In this document: in pieces, positions 1 through 6,114 of the stretch
Numbering within the stretch: the first letter of the stretch is position 1
Layout of the letters: each line of letters begins with the position of its first letter
From: Campylobacteraceae bacterium
GTDB taxonomy: Bacteria > Campylobacterota > Campylobacteria > Campylobacterales > Sulfurovaceae
DNA length: 21,275 bases
NCBI GenBank assembly: GCA_026982175.1
Contig: JALSHP010000137.1
Span: 1 to 21,275, forward strand
Direction of reading: 5' to 3'
The notes under the pieces: generated by a model
The model's database searches: none
Seen by the model: the letters and a program-made list of their open reading frames with translations, nothing else
Told to the model about the DNA's origin: nothing
Position numbers and translations under genes: made by a program

Positions 1-1
1 T

Positions 2-502
2 GGACAACTGTTAACTGAATACCCTACTGCTTCAGATGCTGAAGTGGGTGTCTATCTTTGTGATATTGCGTTAGAGAGTGCAGAAGAGGCACAAGCTCTT
101 TTTGATTATTATCAAATTATTAAAACAGAGCAAGAGGATGCCCATGAGGTGATGGTTAATTTATTGACCACTTTAGATGTAAGCCAAGGGCAAGTAGCTG
201 AAATCTTAAATATCAAAGAAGATAAAGCAGAGTATAAAGATGGTATTAGTTATGAAGATTTTTTACAATTTATAGATAACCGTGGAAGTTTTAAACGTGC
301 TTTTGAAGATATTATGTTTTCCACAAGGGTGATTTTGAAAAATAAAGAGGAATACATTCTCTTTATTAGTCTGCTTATTGAGCGAGGTCAAATAGAACTA
401 GCAACACAGTTTTTAGACTCTTTAAGTAATAGTTTTGCCAATGACCAAGAGATTTATACGCTTTATCATAAAATAGAAGCTTATAAACAAGAAAATAGTT
501 AA
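2..502 (+). CDS. Unrecognised helical-repeat (TPR-like) protein, C-terminal part
   Basis: The reading frame is open from the left edge of the window (first full codon at 2) to the stop at 500-502, so this is the C-terminal part of a longer protein whose start is outside. An ATG-like start inside (GTG at 44) has no reason to be preferred. The visible part is acidic and predicted almost wholly alpha-helical, with pairs of amphipathic helices (for example ESAEEAQALFDYYQIIK and the C-terminal ERGQIELATQFLDSLSN) of the kind seen in tetratricopeptide-like repeats. There are no catalytic motifs, membrane segments or cysteine clusters. It ends 12 bases before murE, so the two are probably cotranscribed. 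I do not recognise the family and assign no function; a scaffold or interaction role is only a guess from the fold. Confidence 0.75.
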   Translation, partial: GQLLTEYPTASDAEVGVYLCDIALESAEEAQALFDYYQIIKTEQEDAHEVMVNLLTTLDVSQGQVAEILNIKEDKAEYKDGISYEDFLQFIDNRGSFKRAFEDIMFSTRVILKNKEEYILFISLLIERGQIELATQFLDSLSNSFANDQEIYTLYHKIEAYKQENS

Positions 503-514
503 AAAAGATATTGA

Positions 515-1813
515 ATGATAATAGAGTATAACTTAGATGGCTATGAACATCTAACCGATGACACAAGCGTACTTAGCAGTAAAACCCAATTTCTTTTAAC
601 GGTGCAAAATCGAAAATATTTTGAGCAATTAGAAGAAAAACCTAGTCACATCACCCCTTTAGAACTTATTGTTAAGTGGCAATTAGCTGATTTAAAAGTA
701 GTAGGGGTAACAGGAACCAATGGTAAAACGACAGTCACCGCAGCCATCTACTCATTTTTATTGGACTTAGGAGAAAAACCTGCACTTTTAGGAACACGAG
801 GTTTTTTTGTTAACGAGGAACGCATAGAAGAGAAGTCTATGACTACTCCCTCTATCTTACATATTTTGTCCGCAATGAAAGTGGCGAAAGAGAAAGGGGG
901 GAATTACTTCATTATGGAAGTGAGTTCTCATGCCATTGAGCAAGAGCGTATAGAAGGGCTTGATTTTGCATTAAAAATTCATACCAATGTCACCTCTGAC
1001 CACTTAGATTATCATGGAACAGTAGAAGAGTATCGACGGGTGAAGAGTCTCTTCTTTGCCGACGAATCTCCCAAACTTCTAAACAAAGATGACATTAAAA
1101 ATATCACTTATAATCCTAAAAATGCACAGAGTTATGGGGTCGATGAACCTGCTACTTTTAAGGTACAGGCCTTTTCACTTCAACAAGGCATTACCGCAGG
1201 GATTAAACATTTAAGTACAGAAGCTACTTTTCACTCTCCAATGGTGGGGCTGTTTAATCTTTTTAATCTCATGGCGGCGATTGGAGCTTGTACGATGCTT
1301 ACAGGACGAGATGTCTCTGAAGTATGTGAAGTTGTCTCTAATTTTGCAGGGGTAGCTGGTCGAATGGAAGTGGTTTCTCAAAACCCATTGGTCATTGTTG
1401 ACTTTGCCCATACCGATGATGGGATGATTCAAGTGTTAGATTCCATGAAAGACCGAGAAATAGCTGTAGTATTTGGAGCAGGTGGCGATAGAGACCAAAG
1501 TAAGCGACCACGCATGGGGGCTGTGGCGGCAAAATTTGCCAAAAAAGTCTATGTCACTTCAGACAATCCACGTTCAGAAGTACCTGAAACGATACTTCAA
1601 GATATATTATCAGGAATTAAAGACCAAAGCAATACACGTGCTATGGTAGACCGCGCTTTTGCCATTCAAGAAGCCCTTAAAGAGTTAGAAGAGGGGGAAG
1701 TTCTTATGATTCTTGGTAAAGGGGATGAAGATACGATGGAGATTAATGGAGAAAAAATTCATTTTGATGACAGAGAGATAGTTAGGGCTTTATTGGCAGA
1801 GATAGACAATTAA
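515..1813 (+). CDS. murE: UDP-N-acetylmuramoyl-tripeptide synthetase MurE (meso-diaminopimelate-adding)
   Basis: MurE is the cytoplasmic Mur ligase that uses ATP to add the third residue to UDP-MurNAc-L-Ala-D-Glu during peptidoglycan synthesis. Visible motifs are the ATP P-loop GTNGKTT (residues 67-73), EVSSH (135-139), the YRRVK segment whose Lys177 matches the carbamylated lysine of Mur ligases, AHTDDGM, and DNPR (350-353), which selects meso-diaminopimelate rather than lysine. The family motif GKGHE is GKGDE here (401-405); the Gly and Glu that contact diaminopimelate are kept. At 432 residues it is shorter than the E. coli enzyme because the N-terminal UDP-binding domain is reduced. An in-frame TGA at 512-514 directly before ATG 515 fixes the earliest start; the ribosome-binding site is weak. 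The stop overlaps the convergent yaaA stop. Confidence 0.95.
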   Translation: MIIEYNLDGYEHLTDDTSVLSSKTQFLLTVQNRKYFEQLEEKPSHITPLELIVKWQLADLKVVGVTGTNGKTTVTAAIYSFLLDLGEKPALLGTRGFFVNEERIEEKSMTTPSILHILSAMKVAKEKGGNYFIMEVSSHAIEQERIEGLDFALKIHTNVTSDHLDYHGTVEEYRRVKSLFFADESPKLLNKDDIKNITYNPKNAQSYGVDEPATFKVQAFSLQQGITAGIKHLSTEATFHSPMVGLFNLFNLMAAIGACTMLTGRDVSEVCEVVSNFAGVAGRMEVVSQNPLVIVDFAHTDDGMIQVLDSMKDREIAVVFGAGGDRDQSKRPRMGAVAAKFAKKVYVTSDNPRSEVPETILQDILSGIKDQSNTRAMVDRAFAIQEALKELEEGEVLMILGKGDEDTMEINGEKIHFDDREIVRALLAEIDN

Positions 1814-1821
1814 TTGTCTAT
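1802..1821. terminator. 20-bp perfect palindrome spanning the murE and yaaA stop codons
   Basis: The sequence ATAGACAATTAATTGTCTAT is an exact 20-bp palindrome centred between 1811 and 1812. It contains the stop codon of murE on the plus strand and that of yaaA on the minus strand, so both proteins end in Ile-Asp-Asn. It could form a hairpin in either transcript and help end convergent transcription, but there is no clean U-tract on either side, so its terminator strength is doubtful. Confidence 0.45.
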
Positions 1822-2544
1822 GGTGTAAATTATCTCTGTTTTATTCTTTTTGGTTTGAATTTCATCTATGCTTAAATTTTCTATAGAGAGTTTCATAAAC
1901 TCTTCTAGGTTATTTATATTTGACTTTGCAACTTCACGTAAAACAATACCTCGATAAGCTTTTGCCCAATGAGAGACCACTTTGCCATTCTTAATAAACT
2001 TTAAAGTGGTGTAATTCTTAGTTGGCTTATAAAATTTATCATAAAATCCAGCACGTAAATCTAAAATATCTTCATCTTGCAAATAGGCTTCTAATAGATG
2101 GCTTTGTTCTTTGTAGAGCTTTTCAGGTTTTAAATTACCTAAGGCGACTCCTTGTTTGAGTTTATATGCAGGAATCATATCATCAGCACGTAAAAAACCA
2201 AAAAGATTAGAACATAAAATGACATTGTTGTCTATATACATTTTTTCTTCATTTTCTAATTCTCTATAGTTTAGGTAATCAAATGCTACCCCAGTGTAAC
2301 GTTCAATAGCCTTCATGGTGAGTTCATGAATAATCTCTTTATTATGATAGTTTATATCACGCTCTTTTTTTAATCCAAAAATTTTAGAGAGTTCACTTTG
2401 GTCATTTTTTTGTAAGATATTAATATATTTATGCAAAAGGATTTTTCGTGTTGGAGTAAGTTCTGAAAAGAGTAAAGATTCTAAGTCAAAGTTCTCTTTC
2501 CCTCCTTCAAGTTTGGTTTCACTAGGGGCTAAAAGAATTTTCAT
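1810..2544 (-). CDS. yaaA: YaaA-family (DUF328/UPF0246) peroxide-stress protein
   Basis: This 244-residue cytoplasmic protein has the family N-terminus MKILLAPSETK (compare MLILISPAKT in E. coli YaaA) and conserved blocks near the middle and end, including LNYRELENEE, ALGNLKPEKLY and DLRAGFYDKFYKP. In E. coli, YaaA lowers intracellular free iron and protects DNA and proteins from hydrogen peroxide. The assignment is by family resemblance; the role in this organism is inferred. ATG 2544 on the minus strand has an AAGG ribosome-binding site a few bases upstream. A minus-strand TATAAT (2571-2566) is a likely -10 box, giving a promoter back-to-back with the tRNA operon promoter at 2611-2639. The gene converges on murE with a 4-base overlap, so it is not part of that transcript. 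Confidence 0.85.
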   Translation of the reverse strand: MKILLAPSETKLEGGKENFDLESLLFSELTPTRKILLHKYINILQKNDQSELSKIFGLKKERDINYHNKEIIHELTMKAIERYTGVAFDYLNYRELENEEKMYIDNNVILCSNLFGFLRADDMIPAYKLKQGVALGNLKPEKLYKEQSHLLEAYLQDEDILDLRAGFYDKFYKPTKNYTTLKFIKNGKVVSHWAKAYRGIVLREVAKSNINNLEEFMKLSIENLSIDEIQTKKNKTEIIYTIDN

Positions 2545-2565
2545 AATACACCTTGTTTTTAATGA

Positions 2566-2571
2566 ATTATA
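2566..2571 (-). promoter_or_regulatory. -10 box of the yaaA promoter
   Basis: The minus strand reads TATAAT here, 22 bases upstream of the yaaA start codon. No convincing -35 box is visible at the usual distance, which is common for sigma70 promoters in Campylobacterota. Confidence 0.45.
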
Positions 2572-2610
2572 TCGAATTTAAAAAAAATAGGATTATTTTT
2601 ATTTAAACCC

Positions 2611-2639
2611 TTGACATAGATTTTATTTTTGTCTATAAT
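2611..2639 (+). promoter_or_regulatory. Consensus sigma70 promoter of the tRNA-tuf operon
   Basis: A perfect TTGACA (2611-2616) and a perfect TATAAT (2634-2639) are separated by 17 bases, the optimal spacing. A+T-rich runs upstream (2571-2607) could act as an UP element. Transcription should start near 2646, about 30 bases before the first tRNA. It is by far the best -35/-10 pair in the window, which fits a strongly expressed stable-RNA operon. Confidence 0.9.
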
Positions 2640-2646
2640 TCGACTC

Positions 2647-2669
2647 CATTTAAAGAATGACTTTAAATG
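2647..2669 (+). promoter_or_regulatory. Hairpin at the 5' end of the tRNA operon transcript
   Basis: CATTTAAAG (2647-2655) pairs exactly with CTTTAAATG (2661-2669) across a 5-base loop. It lies between the predicted transcription start and the mature 5' end of tRNA-Thr, so the primary transcript would open with a 9-bp stem. It may protect the precursor or guide processing. Confidence 0.5.
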
Positions 2670-2675
2670 AATGGT

Positions 2676-2752
2676 GCTGATGTAGCTCAGTTGGCTAGAG
2701 CAGCTGATTTGTAATCAGCAGGTCGGGGGTTCGAGTCCCTTCATCAGCTCCA
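2676..2752 (+). tRNA. tRNA-Thr (anticodon UGU)
   Basis: This 77-base cloverleaf has a 7-bp acceptor stem GCTGATG/CATCAGC, a D arm (GCTCAG...GAGC), an anticodon stem GCTGA/TCAGC around loop TTTGTAA with TGT at 2710-2712, and a T arm with GTTCGAGTC. The CCA end is encoded (2750-2752). It reads ACA and probably other ACN codons. It is the first gene of the tRNA-tuf cluster. Confidence 0.97.
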
Positions 2753-2792
2753 TTAAAATTTTATCAGTGTTTGACCAGAAATATAAAAATAT

Positions 2793-2877
2793 GGTGAGTT
2801 ACTCAAGTGGCCAACGAGGGCGGATTGTAAATCCGCTGACTACGTCTTCGAAGGTTCGAATCCTTCACTCACCACCA
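2793..2877 (+). tRNA. tRNA-Tyr (anticodon GUA)
   Basis: This is an 85-base class II tRNA with a long variable arm, as expected for bacterial tRNA-Tyr. The acceptor stem is GGTGAGT/ACTCACC; the anticodon stem GCGGA/TCCGC surrounds loop TTGTAAA with GTA at 2827-2829; the T arm contains GGTTCGAATCC. CCA is encoded. It lies 40 bases after tRNA-Thr(UGU) in the same cluster. Confidence 0.97.
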
Positions 2878-2897
2878 TTTATATATTTGATATAGAT

Positions 2898-2973
2898 GCG
2901 GGAATAGCTCAGTGGCTAGAGCCCCTGCCTTCCAAGCAGGATGTCGCGAGTTCGAATCTCGTTTCCCGCTCCA
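2898..2973 (+). tRNA. tRNA-Gly (anticodon UCC)
   Basis: This 76-base cloverleaf has acceptor stem GCGGGAA/TTCCCGC, and anticodon stem CCTGC/GCAGG around loop CTTCCAA with TCC at 2931-2933. The T arm has GTTCGAATC and CCA is encoded. It lies 20 bases after tRNA-Tyr. Confidence 0.97.
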
Positions 2974-2998
2974 TAGTATCAAAGCAATCTGGAAGCTG

Positions 2999-3028
2999 AT
3001 GTGAAATTTTTTTAAACTACTTTCACAT
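2999..3028 (+). repeat. Hairpin in the tRNA-Gly to tRNA-Thr spacer
   Basis: ATGTGAAA (2999-3006) pairs exactly with TTTCACAT (3021-3028) over a 14-base A/T-rich loop. It sits in the unusually long 111-base gap between tRNA-Gly and tRNA-Thr(GGU). It may be a processing structure or a weak terminator; the U-run is in the loop rather than after the stem, so a terminator is less likely. Confidence 0.4.
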
Positions 3029-3061
3029 TATCAATCAATATCAATCACTTATTTAAGATTT

Positions 3062-3067
3062 TATAAT
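3062..3067 (+). promoter_or_regulatory. Possible internal -10 box before tRNA-Thr(GGU)
   Basis: An exact TATAAT lies 18 bases before the mature 5' end of tRNA-Thr(GGU), with a T-rich run just upstream. No -35 box is convincing. It could give an internal promoter for the second part of the cluster, but the A+T-rich context makes chance matches likely. Confidence 0.35.
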
Positions 3068-3084
3068 ATTATTAGTAGAAATAT

Positions 3085-3159
<75 letters not shown>

Positions 3160-3164
3160 CTTAA

Positions 3165-3220
3165 AATATGGACAAAAGTGTTGTAAATATTCTAATAATT
3201 ACAATAGTTCTGTCCATATT
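3165..3220 (+). repeat. Long two-tier hairpin between tRNA-Thr(GGU) and tuf
   Basis: AATATGGACA (3165-3174) pairs exactly with TGTCCATATT (3211-3220). Inside it, TTGTAA (3181-3186) pairs with TTACAA (3199-3204), with a further TAT/ATA. There is no U-tract after it, so it is more likely an RNase processing structure or an exonuclease block that separates tRNA from tuf mRNA than an intrinsic terminator. Confidence 0.5.
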
Positions 3221-3250
3221 ATGCTATTTAAAGCAATATAAAAAACTTTT

Positions 3251-3259
3251 TGATATAAT
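3251..3259 (+). promoter_or_regulatory. Extended -10 promoter of tuf
   Basis: TGATATAAT combines a TG extension with a perfect TATAAT (3254-3259), 37 bases before the tuf start codon. No -35 match is visible; extended -10 promoters do not need one. This would let tuf be expressed apart from the upstream tRNAs. Confidence 0.65.
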
Positions 3260-3295
3260 GTCGAAATTTTAAAAATTAAACTTAGGAGACCTCAG

Positions 3296-4504
3296 ATGGC
3301 TAAAGAAAAATTTGAACGAACCAAACCCCATGTTAACATTGGAACAATTGGTCACGTCGATCACGGAAAAACTACACTAACAGCTGCTATTACAATGTGT
3401 TTAGGGCTTAAAAATGGTCAAGCGACTATGGATTATGATCAAATTGATAATGCTCCAGAAGAGAGAGAAAGAGGAATTACAATTGCTACTTCTCACGTAG
3501 AGTATGAAACAGAAACAAGACACTATGCACACGTAGATTGTCCAGGTCACGCCGATTACGTTAAAAACATGATTACAGGTGCTGCTCAAATGGATGGTGC
3601 TATTCTTGTTATTGCTGCAACTGATGGACCAATGGCTCAAACAAGAGAACATATTCTTCTTTCTAAACAAGTTGGTGTACCATACATCGTTATTTTCTTA
3701 AACAAAGAAGATCAACTTGATGATGAAGATAAAGAAGAGATGTTAGAGCTTGTAGAGATGGAAGTTCGTGAACTTCTTTCAGAGTACGATTTCCCAGGTG
3801 ATGATACACCAATCGTTGCTGGTTCTGCATTCCAAGCGCTTGAAGAAGCAAAAGCTGGTACAGCTGGAGAGTGGTCAGAAAAAATTTACCAACTTATGGC
3901 TGAAGTAGATGGATATATTCCTGAACCAAAAAGAGAAACTGATAAAGATTTCTTAATGCCTATTGAAGATATCTTTACTATTCAAGGTCGTGGTACCGTT
4001 GTAACTGGTAAAATTGACAGAGGTACTGTTTGTATTGGTAACGATGTTGAAATCGTTGGTATCAAAGAGAACCAAAAAACAACCGTAACTGGTGTTGAGA
4101 TGTTCCGTAAAGAGATGGATTGTGGTGAAGCTGGAGACAACTGTGGTGTTCTTATCAGAGGTATTGATAAAGATGCAGTTGAAAGAGGTATGGTTCTTTG
4201 TAAGCCAGGTTCAATTACTCCTCACTCTAAATTTACAGCTGAAGTCTATATTCTTAAAAAAGAAGAGGGTGGTAGACACACGCCATTCTTTAACAACTAT
4301 AGACCACAGTTTTATGTAAGAACAACAGATGTTACTGGTTCAATCACACTTGCTGAGGGTGTTGAGATGGTTATGCCTGGTGACAACGTTACTATTACAG
4401 TTGAACTCATCAACCCAGTTGCTCTTGAGCAAGGTACTAAGTTTGCTATCCGTGAAGGTGGTAGAACTGTTGGTGCTGGTGTTGTTGCTGAAATTATTGA
4501 GTAG
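3296..4504 (+). CDS. tuf: Elongation factor Tu (EF-Tu)
   Basis: EF-Tu is the GTPase that delivers aminoacyl-tRNA to the ribosomal A site. The 402-residue protein has all the G motifs: GHVDHGKT (19-26), RGITIATSHVEYET in the effector region (60-73), DCPGH (82-86, with catalytic His86), NKED (137-140) and SAF (178-180), followed by beta-barrel domains 2 and 3 with GGRHTPFFNNYRPQFY. The guanine-specificity motif is NKED in place of the common NKCD/NKAD; the essential Asn, Lys and Asp remain, and as far as I recall this variant is typical of Sulfurimonas/Sulfurovum relatives. ATG 3296 follows AGGAG (3284-3288) at a good distance. The tRNA genes before it and rpmG, tRNA-Trp, secE and nusG after it form the classic elongation cluster. 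Confidence 0.98.
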   Translation: MAKEKFERTKPHVNIGTIGHVDHGKTTLTAAITMCLGLKNGQATMDYDQIDNAPEERERGITIATSHVEYETETRHYAHVDCPGHADYVKNMITGAAQMDGAILVIAATDGPMAQTREHILLSKQVGVPYIVIFLNKEDQLDDEDKEEMLELVEMEVRELLSEYDFPGDDTPIVAGSAFQALEEAKAGTAGEWSEKIYQLMAEVDGYIPEPKRETDKDFLMPIEDIFTIQGRGTVVTGKIDRGTVCIGNDVEIVGIKENQKTTVTGVEMFRKEMDCGEAGDNCGVLIRGIDKDAVERGMVLCKPGSITPHSKFTAEVYILKKEEGGRHTPFFNNYRPQFYVRTTDVTGSITLAEGVEMVMPGDNVTITVELINPVALEQGTKFAIREGGRTVGAGVVAEIIE

Positions 4505-4509
4505 TTATC

Positions 4510-4662
4510 ATGAGAGAAACTATTCACTTAGGGTGTGAGAAGTGTACAAGACGTAACTATCATACTACTAAGAATAAAAGAAACACTGCTGAAAAACTTG
4601 CTTTAAAAAAGTATTGTAAATGGTGTAAATGTCATACGACACATAAAGAGATGAAACTGTAA
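4510..4662 (+). CDS. rpmG: 50S ribosomal protein L33
   Basis: This 50-residue basic protein (MRETIHLGCEKC...) matches L33 in size and pattern: an IxLxC start, RNYxTTKNKRN in the middle and a YCKWCK zinc-ribbon knuckle near the end. Cys9, Cys12, Cys36 and Cys39 make it the zinc-binding (C+) form. L33 sits in the 50S subunit near the E site. It starts only 5 bases after the tuf stop codon, and the gene order tuf-rpmG-tRNA-Trp-secE-nusG is widespread in bacteria, which supports the call. Confidence 0.96.
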   Translation: MRETIHLGCEKCTRRNYHTTKNKRNTAEKLALKKYCKWCKCHTTHKEMKL

Positions 4663-4673
4663 TTATAGTTTCT

Positions 4674-4703
4674 TCTCTACTAGAGAGAGTCTTTACTCTC
4701 TCT
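4674..4703 (+). promoter_or_regulatory. Competing hairpins between rpmG and tRNA-Trp
   Basis: AGAGAGAGT (4682-4690) pairs perfectly with ACTCTCTCT (4695-4703) over loop CTTT, followed by a U-rich TATTCTT. An alternative small stem, TCTCT (4674-4678) with AGAGA (4682-4686), uses the same 5' arm, so the two are mutually exclusive. The pair resembles an attenuator or a processing site placed 7 bases before the mature tRNA-Trp. Confidence 0.5.
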
Positions 4704-4710
4704 TATTCTT

Positions 4711-4786
4711 AGGCCAATAGCTCAGTTGGTAGAGCACTGGTCTCCAAAACCAGGTGCCGGGGGTTCGAGTCCCTCTTGGCCTGCCA
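4711..4786 (+). tRNA. tRNA-Trp (anticodon CCA)
   Basis: This 76-base cloverleaf has acceptor stem AGGCCAA/TTGGCCT with discriminator G, and anticodon stem CTGGT/ACCAG around loop CTCCAAA with CCA at 4744-4746. The T arm has GTTCGAGTC and the CCA end is encoded. The location between rpmG and secE is conserved in many bacteria. Confidence 0.97.
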
Positions 4787-4832
4787 CAAATAATAGTAAA
4801 TATAAAACGGTAAAATTTAAAAGGTAAATACA

Positions 4833-5015
4833 ATGGGAAAATTAACAACATATTTCGCACACGTTAAAGAAGAGATTCAAAAAGTTATCTTTCCAACAAA
4901 AACACAAGTAAGACAAGCATTCTTTGCAGTTTTTATTGTGGTAACAGTCATATCAATATTTTTAGCATTAGTTGATTTACTTATGTCATCTATCGTAACT
5001 TCAGTAGTAGGTTAA
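4833..5015 (+). CDS. secE: Preprotein translocase subunit SecE
   Basis: SecE is the small clamp subunit of the SecYEG channel in the inner membrane. The 60-residue protein has the short bacterial form: an amphipathic N-terminal helix with KEEIQKVIFPTKTQV (the family EIxKVxWPT motif, with Phe in place of Trp) and one membrane helix at about residues 29-52. E. coli SecE has three helices, but a single one is the norm in most bacteria. ATG 4833 has an AAAAGG site upstream. nusG starts one base after its stop, so the two are surely translated from one message. Confidence 0.95.
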   Translation: MGKLTTYFAHVKEEIQKVIFPTKTQVRQAFFAVFIVVTVISIFLALVDLLMSSIVTSVVG

Positions 5016-5016
5016 G

Positions 5017-5547
5017 ATGGCATTTCAATGGTATGCAATACAGGTTTATTCAGGTTCTGAACAAGCTGTAAAAAAAGGTATTGAGCTTTTAGCTGTTGAA
5101 AATGGGATTGAAGACCAAGTTGAGTCTATTATTGTCCCAACAGAGGAAGTGATTGAAGTTAAAAAAGGTGAGAAAAAAATAACAGAGCGTGTGCTTTATT
5201 CTGGTTATGTTTTTGCTCATGTAGATTTAGACACATCACTTTGGCACAAAGTACAGTCTCTTCCACGTGTTTCACGTTTTATTGGAGAGGGAAAAACTGC
5301 CACACCACTTAGTGAAGCAGATATTAAAGTGATTTTAGAAAAAATGGAGCAGAAATCAGCTCCACGACCTAAAGTTGACTTTGAAAAAGGCGAAATGGTA
5401 CGTATTGTCGATGGTCCATTTTCTAACTTTACAGGCATGGTTGATGAGTACGATTTAGACCATGGAAAGTTAAAACTAAATGTTTCAATTTTTGGTAGAA
5501 ATACCCCAGTCGAGATTCTCTATACACAAGTAGAAAAAATAATATAA
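5017..5547 (+). CDS. nusG: Transcription termination/antitermination factor NusG
   Basis: NusG binds RNA polymerase at the clamp helices and links it to Rho or to ribosomal S10. The 176 residues contain the NGN domain (FQWYAIQVYSGSEQAV..., then GYVFAHVDL and VSRFIGEG) and a C-terminal KOW domain (FEKGEMVRIVDGPF, then FTGMVDEYD), the usual size for the family. It lies one base downstream of secE and ahead of rplK, the standard order. The substrate of NusG, RNA polymerase beta and beta', is encoded further along the same cluster. Confidence 0.97.
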   Translation: MAFQWYAIQVYSGSEQAVKKGIELLAVENGIEDQVESIIVPTEEVIEVKKGEKKITERVLYSGYVFAHVDLDTSLWHKVQSLPRVSRFIGEGKTATPLSEADIKVILEKMEQKSAPRPKVDFEKGEMVRIVDGPFSNFTGMVDEYDLDHGKLKLNVSIFGRNTPVEILYTQVEKII

Positions 5548-5590
5548 TTATTCAATAGAACTAGTAGAATCTCTATGCTAGCTCTATTTT

Positions 5591-5636
5591 AACTTTGAAC
5601 TAAAAGTTTAAATAATAAAAAAACATTTTTATTATT
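5591..5636 (+). promoter_or_regulatory. A/T-rich hairpins in the nusG-rplK spacer
   Basis: The 141-base nusG-rplK spacer holds AACTTT/AAAGTT (5591-5596 with 5603-5608) and an 11-bp stem AATAATAAAAA/TTTTTATTATT (5611-5621 with 5626-5636, loop AACA), followed by more T-rich sequence. The second stem is purely A/T, so terminator strength would be low; it may be a weak attenuator. I see no convincing promoter for rplK here. Confidence 0.35.
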
Positions 5637-5688
5637 CAAGTTTTTATTTAATACTAAATAAATGACTATTTAATCTAAGGAGACAATG

Positions 5689-6114
5689 ATGGCAAAAAAA
5701 GTAAGCGAACGTTTTAAAATGATGATTCCTGCTGGATCAGCTAATCCATCACCACCTGTTGGACCAGCACTTGGTCAACGTGGTGTAAATATTATGGAAT
5801 TCTGTAAAGCATTTAACGAAAGAACAAAAGATAAAATGGGGTTCAAAATTCCAGTAGTAGTAACAGTATATGTTGACAAATCTTTTACTTTTGAGACAAA
5901 ACAACCACCTGCATCTGAACTTATTATGAAAGCTGCAAACATTAAAAAAGGGACTGATAACCCTATTATTAATAAAGTAGCAACATTGTCAGCAGCTCAA
6001 ATTGATGAGATTGTTGAGAAAAAAATTGTTGATTTAAATACCGATGACAAAGAGATGGCTGCAAAAATTATTGCAGGTACTTGTCGTTCAATGGGTGTTG
6101 AGATTGCTGGTTAA
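5689..6114 (+). CDS. rplK: 50S ribosomal protein L11
   Basis: L11 forms the GTPase-associated centre of the 50S subunit with 23S rRNA helix 43/44. The protein has the proline-rich hinge SANPSPPVGPALGQRGVNIMEFCKAFN, the KTPPAS-like segment (KQPPASELI) and the C-terminal RNA-binding domain ending in GTCRSMGVEIAG. Two ATG codons stand in tandem (5686 and 5689). The second gives the normal MAKKV N-terminus and sits 6 bases after AAGGAG (5677-5682), while the first is only 3 bases away, so I chose 5689 (141 residues). rplA follows 82 bases downstream. Confidence 0.96.
   Translation: MAKKVSERFKMMIPAGSANPSPPVGPALGQRGVNIMEFCKAFNERTKDKMGFKIPVVVTVYVDKSFTFETKQPPASELIMKAANIKKGTDNPIINKVATLSAAQIDEIVEKKIVDLNTDDKEMAAKIIAGTCRSMGVEIAG

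Noticed and set aside
4092..4319. Overlapping plus-strand frame within tuf
   Set aside because: Out-of-frame shadow of EF-Tu domains 2 and 3; the tuf frame is conserved throughout.
3296..4504. NKED motif as sign of a defective or specialised EF-Tu
   Set aside because: Asn, Lys and Asp that define guanine binding are present and all other motifs are intact; it is the only tuf seen here and sits in the ancestral operon.
5548..5685. Promoter for rplK in the nusG-rplK spacer
   Set aside because: TTGAAC (5595-5600) has no TATAAT-like box at a proper distance; other A/T matches are no better than chance.
5686..5688. First of the two tandem ATG codons as the rplK start
   Set aside because: It is too close to the AAGGAG site and would add an extra Met before the conserved MAKKV; the second ATG fits better, although the first cannot be excluded.
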